Origin: Desmodus rotundus
Taxonomy: Eukaryota > Chordata > Mammalia > Chiroptera > Phyllostomidae
Direction of reading: 5' to 3'
Assembly (NCBI RefSeq): GCF_022682495.2
Contig: NC_071397.1
Span: 13,731,082-13,795,081, forward strand
DNA length: 64,000 nt
The translations under genes and the position numbers were made by a program. Position 1 is the stretch's first letter; each line of letters starts with the position of its first letter. Below, piece after piece: positions 11,898 through 21,895 of the stretch. The notes beneath the pieces are model-generated. The model did not search any database, was not told where the DNA came from, and saw only the letters and a program-made list of their open reading frames with translations.

Positions 11898-12830
11898 TTA
11901 AAGCAGTCCCTTTAGCATCTCTTGCAGAGCTGGTTTGGTGGAGCTGTATTCTTTTAGACTTCTTTTGTCTGGGAAACTCTTTATTTGGTCTTCTATCTTG
12001 ATTGAGAGCCTTGCTGGGTAAAGTAGTCTTGGTTGCAGGCCTCTGGTTCTCAGTACTTGGAATATTTTTTGCCATTCTCTTCTGGCTTGGAGCGTTTCCA
12101 TTGAGAAGTCAGTTGCTAACCTTATTGGGGCTCCCTTGTATGTTACTTCCTTTTTCTCCCTTGCTGCCTTTAAGATCCTCTCTTTGTCTTGGAAATTTGC
12201 CATTTTAATTATGATGTGTCTTGCAGTGGGTCTCTTTGGGTTCCTCTTGTTTGGGACTCTCTGTGATTCCTGGATTTGGGTGACTTTTTCTCTTCTCAGA
12301 TTAGGGAAATTTTCCATCATTACTTTTTCAAACAGGTTTTCTATCCCTTGCTCTTCTTCTTCTCCTTCTGGTATTCCTATTATACGGATATTGTTACGTT
12401 TCATGTTGTCCTGCATTTCCCTTATTGCCTCTTCATTCTTTCTGAGCCTCTTTTCCTTTTCTTGCTCCTTCTGGGTGTTTTTTTCTACTTTGTCCTCCAG
12501 CTCGCTGATCCGATCCTCTGCTTCGTCAAGTCTGCTTTTAATTCCTTCTACTGTGTTCTTCAATTCAGAAATTGTATTCTTCATTTCCTCTTGGCTCTTG
12601 TTGATATTTTCTATTTCCTTTTTCATGTTGATATAGTTTGCAGTGAGTTCATTGTAGTTTCCTTGTAGTTTCTGGTAGTTCTCTTTGAGCTCAGAGAGCT
12701 CAGTGAGTTTCCTGATGACCATTGCTTTGAACTCAGTATCTGATAGTTGACTTGCCTCTTTTTCGGTTAGTATTCTTTCTGAGACTTCCTCCTTTCCTTT
12801 CATTTGGGAATTGTTTCTTTGTCTTCCCAT
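11898..12830 (-). CDS. ORF1: L1 ORF1p: trimeric RNA-binding protein, 310 aa
   Basis: ORF1p coats L1 RNA in cis and acts as a nucleic-acid chaperone in the cytoplasmic ribonucleoprotein. The N terminus (1-35) is basic and flexible. A long heptad-rich coiled coil spans roughly 36-145 (for example ISELEDKVEK), consistent with trimerisation. An RRM-like domain follows, with NIRIIGIPE at 147-155 and ARHIIIKM at 203-210. The C-terminal domain includes REKK at 224-227, ARREWQKIF at 249-257 and YPARLS at 271-276. The human homologue has 338 residues; this form is shorter, ending soon after the KPALQEML segment. It has no stop or frameshift. Met1 is followed by the usual basic leader, which supports this start. 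Confidence 0.95.
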   Translation of the reverse strand: MGRQRNNSQMKGKEEVSERILTEKEASQLSDTEFKAMVIRKLTELSELKENYQKLQGNYNELTANYINMKKEIENINKSQEEMKNTISELKNTVEGIKSRLDEAEDRISELEDKVEKNTQKEQEKEKRLRKNEEAIREMQDNMKRNNIRIIGIPEGEEEEQGIENLFEKVMMENFPNLRREKVTQIQESQRVPNKRNPKRPTARHIIIKMANFQDKERILKAAREKKEVTYKGAPIRLATDFSMETLQARREWQKIFQVLRTRGLQPRLLYPARLSIKIEDQIKSFPDKRSLKEYSSTKPALQEMLKGLL

Positions 12831-13059
12831 TGTTTGTGAGGCTCTTCTTGTTGGCCTCTGCGTCTTAAATTGCTTTGTTCTGACTCCCTGGATTTATGAT
12901 ATGAACTTCTATGGTAGAATGCCAATGGGATTCGGTGGTGCTGTCTCCTTACTCTCCTGTGCTCACTGGTCTTGAGCTGACGTTTATGTGTTTAACACGG
13001 TCTAACTCTAGTCTTTTCAGCACTCCAGGTTTTGTTGTCTCACCTGTGGGAAAAAGAGA

Positions 13060-13390
13060 AAGGGGGGGCAAAAGAAAAGAAAAAAAAAAAAACCACACAC
13101 ACACACAAAACAAACCAAAACAAAGATGGGAAGGAGGGAAAAAGGAAATAGGGAAGGAGGAAAGGAAGGAAGGAGGGAAGAAGGAATAAAGAAAGATCGG
13201 AGGCAAGATAAGAAGGAATTTTAGCAAAAATTAAAACATAGAAATAGATAAAAGAAGGCAGGAAGAAGACATAAAAATGGTAAAGGATGGGAGGAAGAAG
13301 GAATGAAAAAAAAGAAAAAAAGAGAGAGGAAGAAGGAATTCAGGGGGAAAGGAAAAAAAAGAAAAAGGATAAAAAAAAAAAAAATCTTCT
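13060..13390 (-). repeat. polypurine/polypyrimidine block inside L1 5' UTR
   Basis: The plus strand is a nearly uninterrupted A/G tract with AAGGAAGGAAGGAGGG-like motifs and A runs, plus a short (CA)n at about 13094-13107. On the L1 sense strand it is pyrimidine-rich. It lies between the CpG-rich promoter part and ORF1. Confidence 0.85.
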
Positions 13391-13544
13391 GTTGGCTTTA
13401 AACCGGTCAGGTTATTTCTGCTGGTGTCCTGTCTGTGAAACGGGAGGGGGTGGTTGGAAGGATTGGTTTCACTTTTCTCTCTTCCTGGGTCACACTCTTC
13501 GCTGTTTTGTAGGTGTGGTCCCTGGCAGTCAATCAGTCCGTTGA

Positions 13545-13870
13545 TCAGCCAATCCAGCCGCTTTGGCTTGTGACGCGTGCGTGCGCAGCAGGGGAATCCA
13601 GCCGCTTTGGGTCTGTGACGTTATTTTGTGCCCTGAGCGCGCAGCCGGCGGACCAATCGAGCCGCCAGGGCTTGGAACGCTGGCGCGCAGGTGGCGGATT
13701 CAGCCGCCTTGGGGTTAGGACACTCGCCAGCAGCTTTGTATTTGGAAAACAGGCACCCAGCCGGCCCTGAGCTTGGTGAGCGCGCGCAGCCCGCTGAGCC
13801 ACAGGCTCTGTGCTTGGGGGCCCGATCCAGCCGCCCTGGGCTTGAGTCTCTCGGGCGGGCGGGGCCGCCC
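13545..13870 (-). repeat. degenerate tandem monomers in L1 promoter
   Basis: On the plus strand a core like AATCCAGCCGCTTTGG recurs in degenerate form: about 13550 (CCAATCCAGCCGCTTTGG), 13595 (AATCCAGCCGCTTTGG), 13651 (CCAATCGAGCCGCCAGGG), 13698 (ATTCAGCCGCCTTGG) and 13825 (ATCCAGCCGCCCTGGG). Spacing is about 45-60 bases for the first four, then about 125. Between copies are GTGACG, GCGCGCAG and similar CpG-rich strings. This resembles in principle the repeated monomers of rodent L1 promoters, though these monomers are short and diverged. Confidence 0.65.
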
Positions 13871-14407
13871 TGGGACTGAATCACTCGGCACTCGGTTCCG
13901 AGGTTTTGGGCCTGTGGGTGGAGCAGCTAGTCTCTGCTCCAAATTATCTCGGAGGTTTCAGGTGTGGGCGCCCCTCCGGGGTTTCAAGTGTGGGTCCCGT
14001 TCGCTAATCTGCTCGCGCGCGCGACCGGACCTCAGGTGAGCGTAGCAGTCCAGGGGTGGAGGGGGAGGGGAGCCAGGGGCCTCGGCTACTACCGAGAGTT
14101 CTCTAATTAGCCCCTGAGTGTCTCTATTTTCTTTTTCTTTTTGAGAAATTCCTCCTTTTCAAGCCCCCCTGGTCTAATCAAGCACCTGGCTGCTCACAGC
14201 GCAGCCTGGCCCTCTCCCAAGACTCCTGCCGCAGCCCCTGCGCCAGGGCTGGCGCTTCTGCCGCCCTTGTACCGCGCGGTCCTGGGTCCCGTGGACCTTA
14301 TTGTCCTTCAGCACTCTTCTTACCGTCAGATCTTTCAGTGTCCTCTATCTTTGGTCTCTGATCTTCGTATATGCTGGAGTACTGTTGGCTGTTCGCTCTG
14401 CTCCTCC

Positions 14408-14418
14408 GTGTATTCTTT
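14408..14418 (+). repeat. right target-site duplication of the full-length L1
   Basis: GTGTATTCTTT, identical to 7753-7763. It marks the true 5' boundary of the L1. Confidence 0.85.
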
Positions 14419-14440
14419 ATACAATATCATTATTAAAATG

Positions 14441-14975
14441 TACAAGGGGAGACACCAAAAATGGAATTATCTCCTGGAGGGCGGGCCCCTTGTACAGGCT
14501 TCCCCTACTAAGTGAGTGTTCTAGGGACCCATCTGTATCCGTGTACCAGCTGGAGTTGTTGTGAGAGGCTGCCTTCAGCTTCACTGAACTTTTTTGAAGA
14601 CTATTTCATTGAGTTTGCCCATTTCATGATGGGTGATTTACCAGTGCACTTGCCCACACCACACTGAGTGTTCAGCAGTTTTTGACCAAAAATGGCAAGA
14701 CCCTGTGCCCTACCCTCCCTATTCACCTGATCTTGCCCTGAGCCCTGGGTGAAAAAAGTCCTCAAAAGGAAGTGTTTTCCTGATGTGGAAGAGGTGAAAC
14801 AAAAAATGGCAGAATCACTAAAAGGCATCAACATCAACAAGTTCAAAAGCTGTTTTCAGCAGTGGAAAAAATGTCTCGATAGGTGTGTTGCATCAAATGG
14901 AGAGGACTTTGAAGGTGACTGAAATTTACACATGTAAGAATAAATAAATTCCATTTTTTGGGGTTCTCCCTAGTA
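14441..14975 (+). mobile_element. mariner-like element with TIRs, deleted transposase
   Basis: Flanked by TA (14441-14442 and 14974-14975). The left end, CAAGGGGAGACACCAAAAAT, pairs imperfectly with the reverse complement of the right end (CTAGGGAGAACCCCAAAAAA). The interior of about 530 bp, against about 1.3 kb for an autonomous mariner, translates on the plus strand with breaks. It gives a C-terminal transposase stretch around 14680-14930 that includes PPYSPDLAL, the third catalytic Asp region. Stops and missing N-terminal and central parts make it non-autonomous. It starts only 22 bp beyond the L1 target-site duplication. Confidence 0.8.
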
Positions 14976-17346
14976 AGTAGGAAACCTGAGTCGTGAAGAA
15001 TCAGGACAGGTCTAGGCTGTTGCAGTCAGGGCAGACAGGGAAACAAATGTTGCCCTTTCCCATGGCAATCTTGATACAGATCTTTATGTTGGCATATTTT
15101 GCTTATGTATTTCCTCTTATTTTCATGTTAGTCCTGTGAGAGTTCAGGCAGAGGTAAGAAAATTGAGACATGGAAACACAATTACATTCTTTAGAGCAGT
15201 TGGGTCTATACAAAGGCAGAAATATAATTCTCTGACTTCCAATATGTTTTCCACTTTCTTATTCTGTGATAGAGTTTGCATGTACATTGTATCTCGTAAA
15301 TCGAAGTAGACAGATCTATACATTTGAACATGAAAATAAGAATAGAAAAGAACAGACAATAAGCGCAATTTAGAACTCAGAAAAATCGAACCCAGCAAAT
15401 TATAATACTGAGTGTCTAGTAACATTGTTGTGGCAACAACACGCCCCCGCTCCAAAGCAACACATACAACAACCCAGAAACAAAATGAACACCCATTAAA
15501 AAGTGAACAGAACAAAACCAAGAGGATGTGTGTGTGTGTGTTGATACATTTGGAGAATTGTGAGTGCCGTGCTCTGTCCTCTGATGTGATCTCAGGCTCC
15601 TTCCTGCATTTCCCTTCTCAGAACAATAGCACGGGCAGGGCCATCTGGCCTGCATTAACCCAGGTGAAGCTTGGACTGGGGCATCGATAATGTACCGAAG
15701 TGTTAGGAATAGGTATTAGAGTGAGTAAGCCGATGGGAGGACAAATGGAGTCTTCTTCCCTTGCTGTGATATTCCCTGCTGTTTTCGTTTATTGAATCTT
15801 ACTCATGTCACCGTGGCCACATTGAGAAAGTTTATACTAGGGGACTGACCCTGAAAAGATGCCAAAGAACATAGTCTGATTTTTATCTAAGCTAATGCCT
15901 GCTTCTAGTTGGTCAAAAACTGTCCATGAACTTATTATGCAGTCTAGGTTAGTTAGCTGTGTGTCTGCAGTGTAACTGAGGTTAAAAAAAAAGAAGAAAC
16001 AAGAATAATCTTTGCATAGTTGACTTAAAATACTGCAGGTAAAGGCAGTAGTGTTTGGGAAAGAAAGACTTGTTGTTTGCGATAGAGGATGGGCGTTCCC
16101 TTTTGGTTAAGTTAGAAGCAGGAAATTTTGGAAAGATTATATGTGAAAGGTCTATGCTAAAGAGAGTAATTTTGGGTTCATGGATATGTGGTGTCATTTA
16201 GAATAGAAGAAGTAGAGAGGCTTCCTTGGATAGGTAATATATATAGAGAGAGGCTAGAAGGAGGCCTAGGACAGCTTTGCATACATCCCAAACTTAATAT
16301 ATCAAGAAAAGGGGAAGACGGGAAAGGAGGGAAAATAAGCAGTATGAAAACCAGCAGAGATGTTAAATCTGCCACGAGAAGGCTATTTTTCAGTTGCATT
16401 TATTCATTTGCTGTTGTGAAAAGTTGAGCTTGTAGCTGATTATGATATGAAAAGACTTTTTTTGTCTATGTTTATATTTTTCTTTAAAGTAAGAGTTAAT
16501 AAATATGCATGCAGCTATTGAGAGTGATCCACTAGAGACAGAGAAACTGGTATTGCAGGATGTAAGGGAGAAAACTGAAGGACAGGTTCCCCGGGAGAGG
16601 AACAGTGGCAAGGTCGAGCAATCAGAGACACCACTCTGGTTCCCAAGATGGATGAACAGATATGAGCAGGTGACTACAGCTGTACGTCTTTCCTTACTTC
16701 TTTCCTTCTGCTCCCCATTTGAACTAATTCTGAGTTTCCATTTCCTGGGGCTTCCTATTTTCAGATCTGAATCTGCCATACATTTTCTATATGCAGTAAT
16801 TTATGTGAGAAATCTTTTATGTTATTGGATGGGATTAGGATCAAAGACACATCTGATAGTATGGGTAGGTGGATACAAAGACCCTGGGATATAATACGCC
16901 AACAGGAGGTACTATGTTAGCACTGTATTGGAAGAAAACACGTGTGATAAAGAACTCAGGTGTCTTTGAAATAACCTAACGAACACAAACAGGACCAACT
17001 AAAAAACATCACCAACATTAAGCAAATAAATAAACTCTGTACATTGGATTTTGACTTTTATTTCTCTCAATTTTTTGCTTTACATATTTCTATGAAAGAT
17101 TTAAAAGAGAAACATAAAAAAGTTTCCTCTCACATTATATACAAATGCTCTTTTTCCCCTAACAAATGTGTCTATGAGATGCTCTAGGAGAGAGTCTCGG
17201 GGTGGTTGGGAACTCTTTTATTCGGAGAGCTTGGATGTTTTCTATTTTCCACTGAGAAGAAAATGTGCCAACATCTTGGTGCAGCTTTGTTTTTAAGATT
17301 TATAAAACAAGAAACTCAATAAAAAGTGTAACTACTCCCACAATTC
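14976..17346. other. unique AT-rich region, no gene seen
   Basis: About 2.4 kb. It contains a short (TG)n at about 15528-15540. Open frames such as 16505-16894 (129 codons) and 15144-15521 (125 codons) show no domain I recognise and are treated as chance. Confidence 0.5.
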
Positions 17347-17507
17347 TTTTTTTAAAGTATATATTATTGATTATGTTGTTACAGTCATCCCAATTTTTTC
17401 CCCATTGCCCCCCTCTGCCTGATACCCCCTCCATCAATCCTCCCAACTCAGTTCATGTCCATGGGTCATGTGTGTAAGTTCTTTGGCTTTTTCCTTCCCT
17501 TTAAAAA

Positions 17508-17714
17508 AAAAAGACTTTATTTATTTATTTTTAGAGAGAGAGGAAGGGAGGGAGAAAGAGAGGGAGAGAAATATCATTGTGTGGTTGCCTCTTCTGTGCC
17601 CCCTGTTGGGGACCTGGTCCACAACCCAGGCATGTACCCTGACTGGGAATAGAACCAGTGACCCTTTCCTTTGCAGGCCTGCACTCAATCCACTGAGCCA
17701 TGCCAGCCAGGGCT
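17508..17714 (-). mobile_element. VES-type SINE nested in the HAL1-like 3' UTR
   Basis: On the minus strand it starts GCCCTGGCTGGCATGGCTCA, has a B-box-like GGTTCTATTCC and body phrase CATGCCTGGGTTGTGGACCA, and ends in a CT-rich/TAAATAAATAAA tail. It splits the 3' UTR of the surrounding ORF1-only element and is therefore younger. Confidence 0.9.
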
Positions 17715-17990
17715 AGCTTCTCCCTTTCCTGTACTTCTTAACATCCCCCTGTCTATTTTATTCCTACTGATTATGCTTCTTGATCCCTGCACCATTTCTC
17801 CCTTTCTCCCCCATCTCCCTCCCAGCTGATAACCCTCTAAATGATCCTCATCCCCATGACTCTGTTCCTGTTCTGGTTGTTTGCTTAGTTTGTTTTGTTT
17901 TTGTTTTTTAGATTCAGTTGTTGATAGTTGTAGGTTTGTTGTCGTTTTAATGTTCATAGTTTTGATCCTCTTTTTCTTAAATAAGTCTCT

Positions 17991-18822
17991 TTAACATTTC
18001 ATGTAACAATGGCTTGGTGATGATCAATTCCTTTAGTTTTGTCTTGTCTGGGAAGCACTTTATCTGCCCTTCCACTCTAAATGAGAGCTTTGCTGGATAG
18101 AGTAATCTTTGTTGTATGTCCTTGCTTTTCATCACTTTGAATACGTCTTGCTAGTTCCTTTTTGCCTGAAAAGTTTCTTTTCAGAAATCATCTGACAGTC
18201 TTATGGGCACTCGTTTGTGGGTAACTTTATGCTTTTCTCTTTCTGCTTGTAAGATTCTTTCTTTATCTTTAACCTTTAGCATTTTAATTATGATGTGTCT
18301 TGGTGTGGTTCTCTTTGGGTATGACTTGATTGGGACTATCTGTGCTTCCTGGGCTCGCATGTCTATTTCCTTCACCAAATTAGGGAAGTTTCCATTCATT
18401 ATTTTTTCAAATATGTTTCCAATTTCTTGTTTTTTCTCTTCTCCTTCTGTCACCCCTATGATGCAAATATTGGACCTCTTGAAGTTACCCCAGAGGCTGC
18501 TTATACTACCCTCATTTTTTGGATTCTTTTTTTCTTTTTGTTGTTCTTATTAGCTGTTTTTTGCTTCTTTATGTTCCAAGTCATAGATTTGATTCTCAGC
18601 TTCATCCATTCAACTGTTGTTTCCCTGTAAATTGTTATTTACTTCAATTAGTGGATCTTTTGTTTCTCACTGGATCTTTTTTGTGCTTTTGAGGTCCTCA
18701 CTAAGTTACCTGAGCATCCTTATAACCAGTGTTTTGAACTCTGCATGTGATAGATTGCTTATCTTCATTTGATTTAGGTCTTTTTCTGGAGTTTCATTTG
18801 GGTCATGGTCTGTTCTTTCATT
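17991..18822 (-). pseudogene. decayed ORF1 of the HAL1-like element
   Basis: The longest open part (18453-18181) shows NIFEKIMNGNFPNL, ARHIIIKM-like PRHIIIKMLKVKDKERIL and VPIRLSDDF. These match the RRM and C-terminal domain of L1 ORF1p. Upstream, the coiled-coil part (18460-18820) and the downstream C terminus (to YMKC and stop at 17991) are broken by stops and frameshifts. Homologous to the ORF1 copies at 45454 and 53195 and more distantly to the intact ORF1 at 11898. Not functional. Confidence 0.75.
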
Positions 18823-20105
18823 TGGGTCATGCTTTTCTGTCTCCTTATTTTGGCAGCCTCCCTGTGTGTTTCTATGTATTAGGCAGGGCTGCTATGACTC
18901 CCCATCTTGGTAGTGTGGCCTAATGTAGTAGGTGTTCAATAGGGTCCAGTGACACAGCCTCTTCTATCACCCAAGCTGGGCACTCAAGGTGCACCCTTTG
19001 TGTGGGCTGAGTTCACCCTCCTCCTGTGTTGAGCCTTGGTTGCTGTTGGCAGATCAATGGGAGGGATTTACCCAGGCCAGTCAGCAGCAAAGACTGGCTG
19101 TGACCACTGGCCACCACCCTCCGCCCTCTGTGGAGGATCAGCTGTGCAGGGGCAGGGTGGTAGTGCTCTGACATGGTCTGTGTCTGTCCACTGGGTGGGC
19201 TGGCCCTGGGATTTCCTGGGTGGTGCCGGCCAAGATCAGCCCCCACCTGTGTTTTGCCCAGGGCCGCCCTTCCTGAGCTATAAAGCAATCTGAGGAGGCT
19301 GCTCCTTGTGCTTCTGTGAAACTAATCTGGCTGCTGCGAGAGCCTGGCCTGGAGCTCACTGAGGCCAGCTGTTGTTTGTTTGATAGGATTTAGGAGGTGG
19401 TGAAGCATAACCCACGACCAGTCATTCATATGGAAAAGGAGCTTGGGTGGCCCTGTAAATTGGGTGGAGCAGAGTCTCTGGGGATCTGCAAGTCGGGTCC
19501 AATAGTGTTAGCCAGGTTGATGGAATCTCAGATACGGCACCAGCCTGCCAGTTCTGTGGCTCTGTATGGGGAGGGCTCAGCAAAGGGACAATGGCCTCTA
19601 CTCACCCTGATACCAGACACTTCAGCCTCTCCCAATATGCTGCTGGTGTCCCTCAAGATGCTCCCCTGGCACTGGAGCTTAGAGGGAGTGAGTCTGGCTG
19701 GTGAGTCCATGTGTGGGTTCTTCAAGAGGAACTGCTTGGGCTCCAGAAGTTTCTTCCACTGATTCAATCCCCACTGATTTTTGTAGCCAAAAGTTGTGGG
19801 GACTTATCTTCCTGACACTGGAACCCTGGGCTGGGGGGCCGGGTGTGGGGCTGGGCCTGAGATATCCCTCTGAATTTTTATCCATCACACATGGGTGAGA
19901 GAGCAGCTTGTTCTGTGTCTGCGTCCCTCCTACCAGTTTCGATGGATGTGGTTTCGGTAATTCCGTAGTTGTGAGACTTCTATTGAGCTCGATTTCTGAA
20001 TGTTCTGAGTGATGGTTGTTCTGTATTTTAGTTGTAATTTTGATGTAGTTGTGCGAAGAGGTGAGCCATGTCTGCCTATGCCACCATCTTGACTGGAAGC
20101 TCCCA

Positions 20106-21759
20106 TACTCAGGGTTAGCTTGTTCATACTCTCCCAATTCTAATCAAGTGTATCTGAGGCATCACTGGTGGGAACCATCACTACTGACAAGATGAGAAGC
20201 TAATATTATTGTTTCTGCTTTCTTCTCCCTCTGTGAGTTGCTACCTTTGGTGCTTAGACTCCTTTCTAAGTTACTTATAAAAACCCACTTCCTTTTACAT
20301 GTGAAACTTGTCTCAGGAAAGAAATAACAATTAGAAGAGTATCCGCTCTTGACCTGTACCATATAATCCCCATTAAAATCTCTCTTCTAGTTCCCAATAT
20401 TTTCAGAAATCAGGTCTCACTTCCTCTCCTCTTATAAATTACTCTATTTTATAAGGATGCTTTTAGGAATATAGGCACCTACAAACTCTTGCATGTAAAT
20501 TATATGTTTGCACTGGTTTATTGCATGGGACACAAGTGTACTGATAAGCTCTTTTTATTTCTAAATCTCTCCACATATTTCTATAGACTCTGCCCTGACA
20601 AGTAGAGTAATACACAAGTTATCTTCTAGGAACAACATGAGAAACACATCTCAATGACTATGCAAGAATAGGCACACCATCCACTTTTCCTGGCTGCTGA
20701 CATCTAAATCCATGGCCCCAAATTCCACCCATATGCTGATAACGTCTAGTGGAAATGTGCTAGGATCTTGGTAGAGTGGCACCTTTGCAAATCCGTGCTT
20801 TGGGGAATCTCACAAGTCATTTGTCTGTGCTTTCTCAAGACAGAAGTCAGAAACACTTTCCCTACTTTTCCACGATGTGGTCATAAGCATGTGTGACCGA
20901 GGCTGTGTCCGTCAGACACACTTGTGTGAGTCTTTGGTACAGAAGTGGATGTGAAGAGCCTGATACCTTGGAATCCATTCTTGTTGGATTGGCCTCAGAA
21001 CTGTGAGGCTTGCAGAGGCTGCCTCAACTATCATGTGAACATTTAGTGCTCAGCATCAATTAATTGTGCAAGTCGTGACATGTGGGCTGAACATCAGCAG
21101 CATTGGATCAGTTGTGGAATAATTTCGGGGAAGTTCATGGCTGCGTGGCTTTTTTTGGCCCCATCCTTTGTTCCCTGCAGAGGGCCCATATTACCCTCAA
21201 AGTTTGATGCCATCATTTCATTGAGCTACTGATTTAAAATTTATGTCTACAGCAAATATCCACGGTGAACCCTAACCTATCAAGTGCAAGAACCCTAGCA
21301 GTGTATGCACACTTTAACCTGCAGAGGTTGTGTGTGTATAAGGACCTGATAGCCTGGGGGAGAAATTGAATAAGTTTTGCAATCAGCAATCAGCTCCCAA
21401 AAGACTAGACACTGACACTAATTTAAGTGGTGGTAAATATGTTCCCTATTGGCCCAAGGAAGGACCTCACAATGCAGAGTCATGAAGCAGGTAACTCTCA
21501 TTTAATCACTCTTTGTTTAATAATAGTCAATTTCCTCAGGGGAGGCTACTTGGTCATTAGATTGTAATTTTTAATGTCGCTTCCACAGGAATTTGTCCAA
21601 ATCTCTTCAAGAACCTAAACATGTTTATCAAATAAAATGCTAACAATACTAGATGTGCTGTAAAAATGTAATTGAATAAAGTCACTGTGCTTTGAAATTT
21701 AAAATAATTTAGTACTATTGGGGAGAAAAAAATGCTCTCAAAGAACGAGCAGCACGTGC
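20106..21759. other. unique region, no gene seen
   Basis: No repeat family or coding frame can be named with confidence. A segment near 20860-21060 has somewhat LTR-like phrasing (CTCAGAACTGTGAGGC) but lacks a clear LTR end. Confidence 0.45.
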
Positions 21760-21895
21760 GTTTTTTTCCCTTTATTTTTATGATTGACACAATTGTAGAT
21801 GACCCCATTTTTCCCTCCTTCGTCCCGCTCCTCCCAGCCCCAGCTCCCCCTTCCCTCTGGCCATCACCACACTGTGGTCTGTGGTTGTGGGCAGA
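21760..21895 (-). mobile_element. 5'-truncated L1 3' end fragment
   Basis: The plus strand TTTTTTTCCCTTTATTTTTATGATTGACACAATTGTAGATG followed by a C-rich CCTCC block is the reverse complement of an L1 3' UTR and tail. Only the last 130 or so bases were inserted or survive. Confidence 0.6.

Larger units (their letters stand above)
7761..14407 (-). mobile_element. full-length, apparently intact LINE-1 retrotransposon
   Basis: A complete L1 of about 6.65 kb on the minus strand. In sense order it has a 5' UTR (14407-12831, about 1.58 kb, CpG-rich then pyrimidine-rich), ORF1 (12830-11898), a 46-base spacer, ORF2 (11851-8030), a 3' UTR of about 250 bases with a G-rich block, and AATAAA merging into a pure 22-base poly(A) tail (7761-7782 as T). 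It is bounded by identical 11-bp target-site duplications (7753-7763 and 14408-14418). Neither ORF has an internal stop, and all endonuclease and reverse transcriptase hallmark residues checked are present. Intact ORFs, a perfect duplication and a clean tail all point to a recent insertion. Whether it is active cannot be told from sequence alone. Confidence 0.95.
12831..14407 (-). promoter_or_regulatory. L1 5' UTR / internal promoter region
   Basis: About 1.58 kb between the 5' boundary set by the target-site duplication and ORF1, longer than the roughly 0.9 kb human L1 5' UTR. In sense order, the first part (14407-13540) is CpG-rich, with GCGCGCGC-type runs near 14010-14025. The next part (13390-13060) is almost pure pyrimidine. 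The rest leads into ORF1. L1 5' UTRs carry an internal RNA polymerase II promoter; that role is inferred here from position and composition. The element starts GGAGGAGCAGAGCG in sense. Confidence 0.8.
17347..20105 (-). mobile_element. half-L1 (HAL1-like) element, ORF1 only, with nested SINE
   Basis: On the minus strand: 5' end near 20105 (CTTCCAGTCAAGATGGTGGC, a typical L1-type 5' start with a YY1-like CAAGATGG), 5' UTR to about 18820, decayed ORF1 to 17991, then directly a 3' UTR and tail to 17347. No endonuclease or reverse transcriptase sequence lies between ORF1 and the 3' end. ORF1 without ORF2 is the definition of HAL1 elements known from mammals, which depend on L1 ORF2p in trans. The element is about 2.5 kb without the inserted SINE. 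Confidence 0.78.

Noticed and set aside
13060..13390. A-rich block as an old SINE or L1 tail insertion within the L1 5' UTR
   Set aside because: No SINE head or target-site duplication flanks it, so it is better treated as part of the L1 5' UTR.
13513..14039. Several open frames in the CpG-rich L1 5' UTR, both strands
   Set aside because: GC-rich sequence has few stop codons; no domain is visible and the segment is explained by the L1 promoter.
16505..16894. 129-codon frame with a donor-like GCAG|GTGACT at its middle
   Set aside because: The acceptor side is poor and no domain is recognisable.
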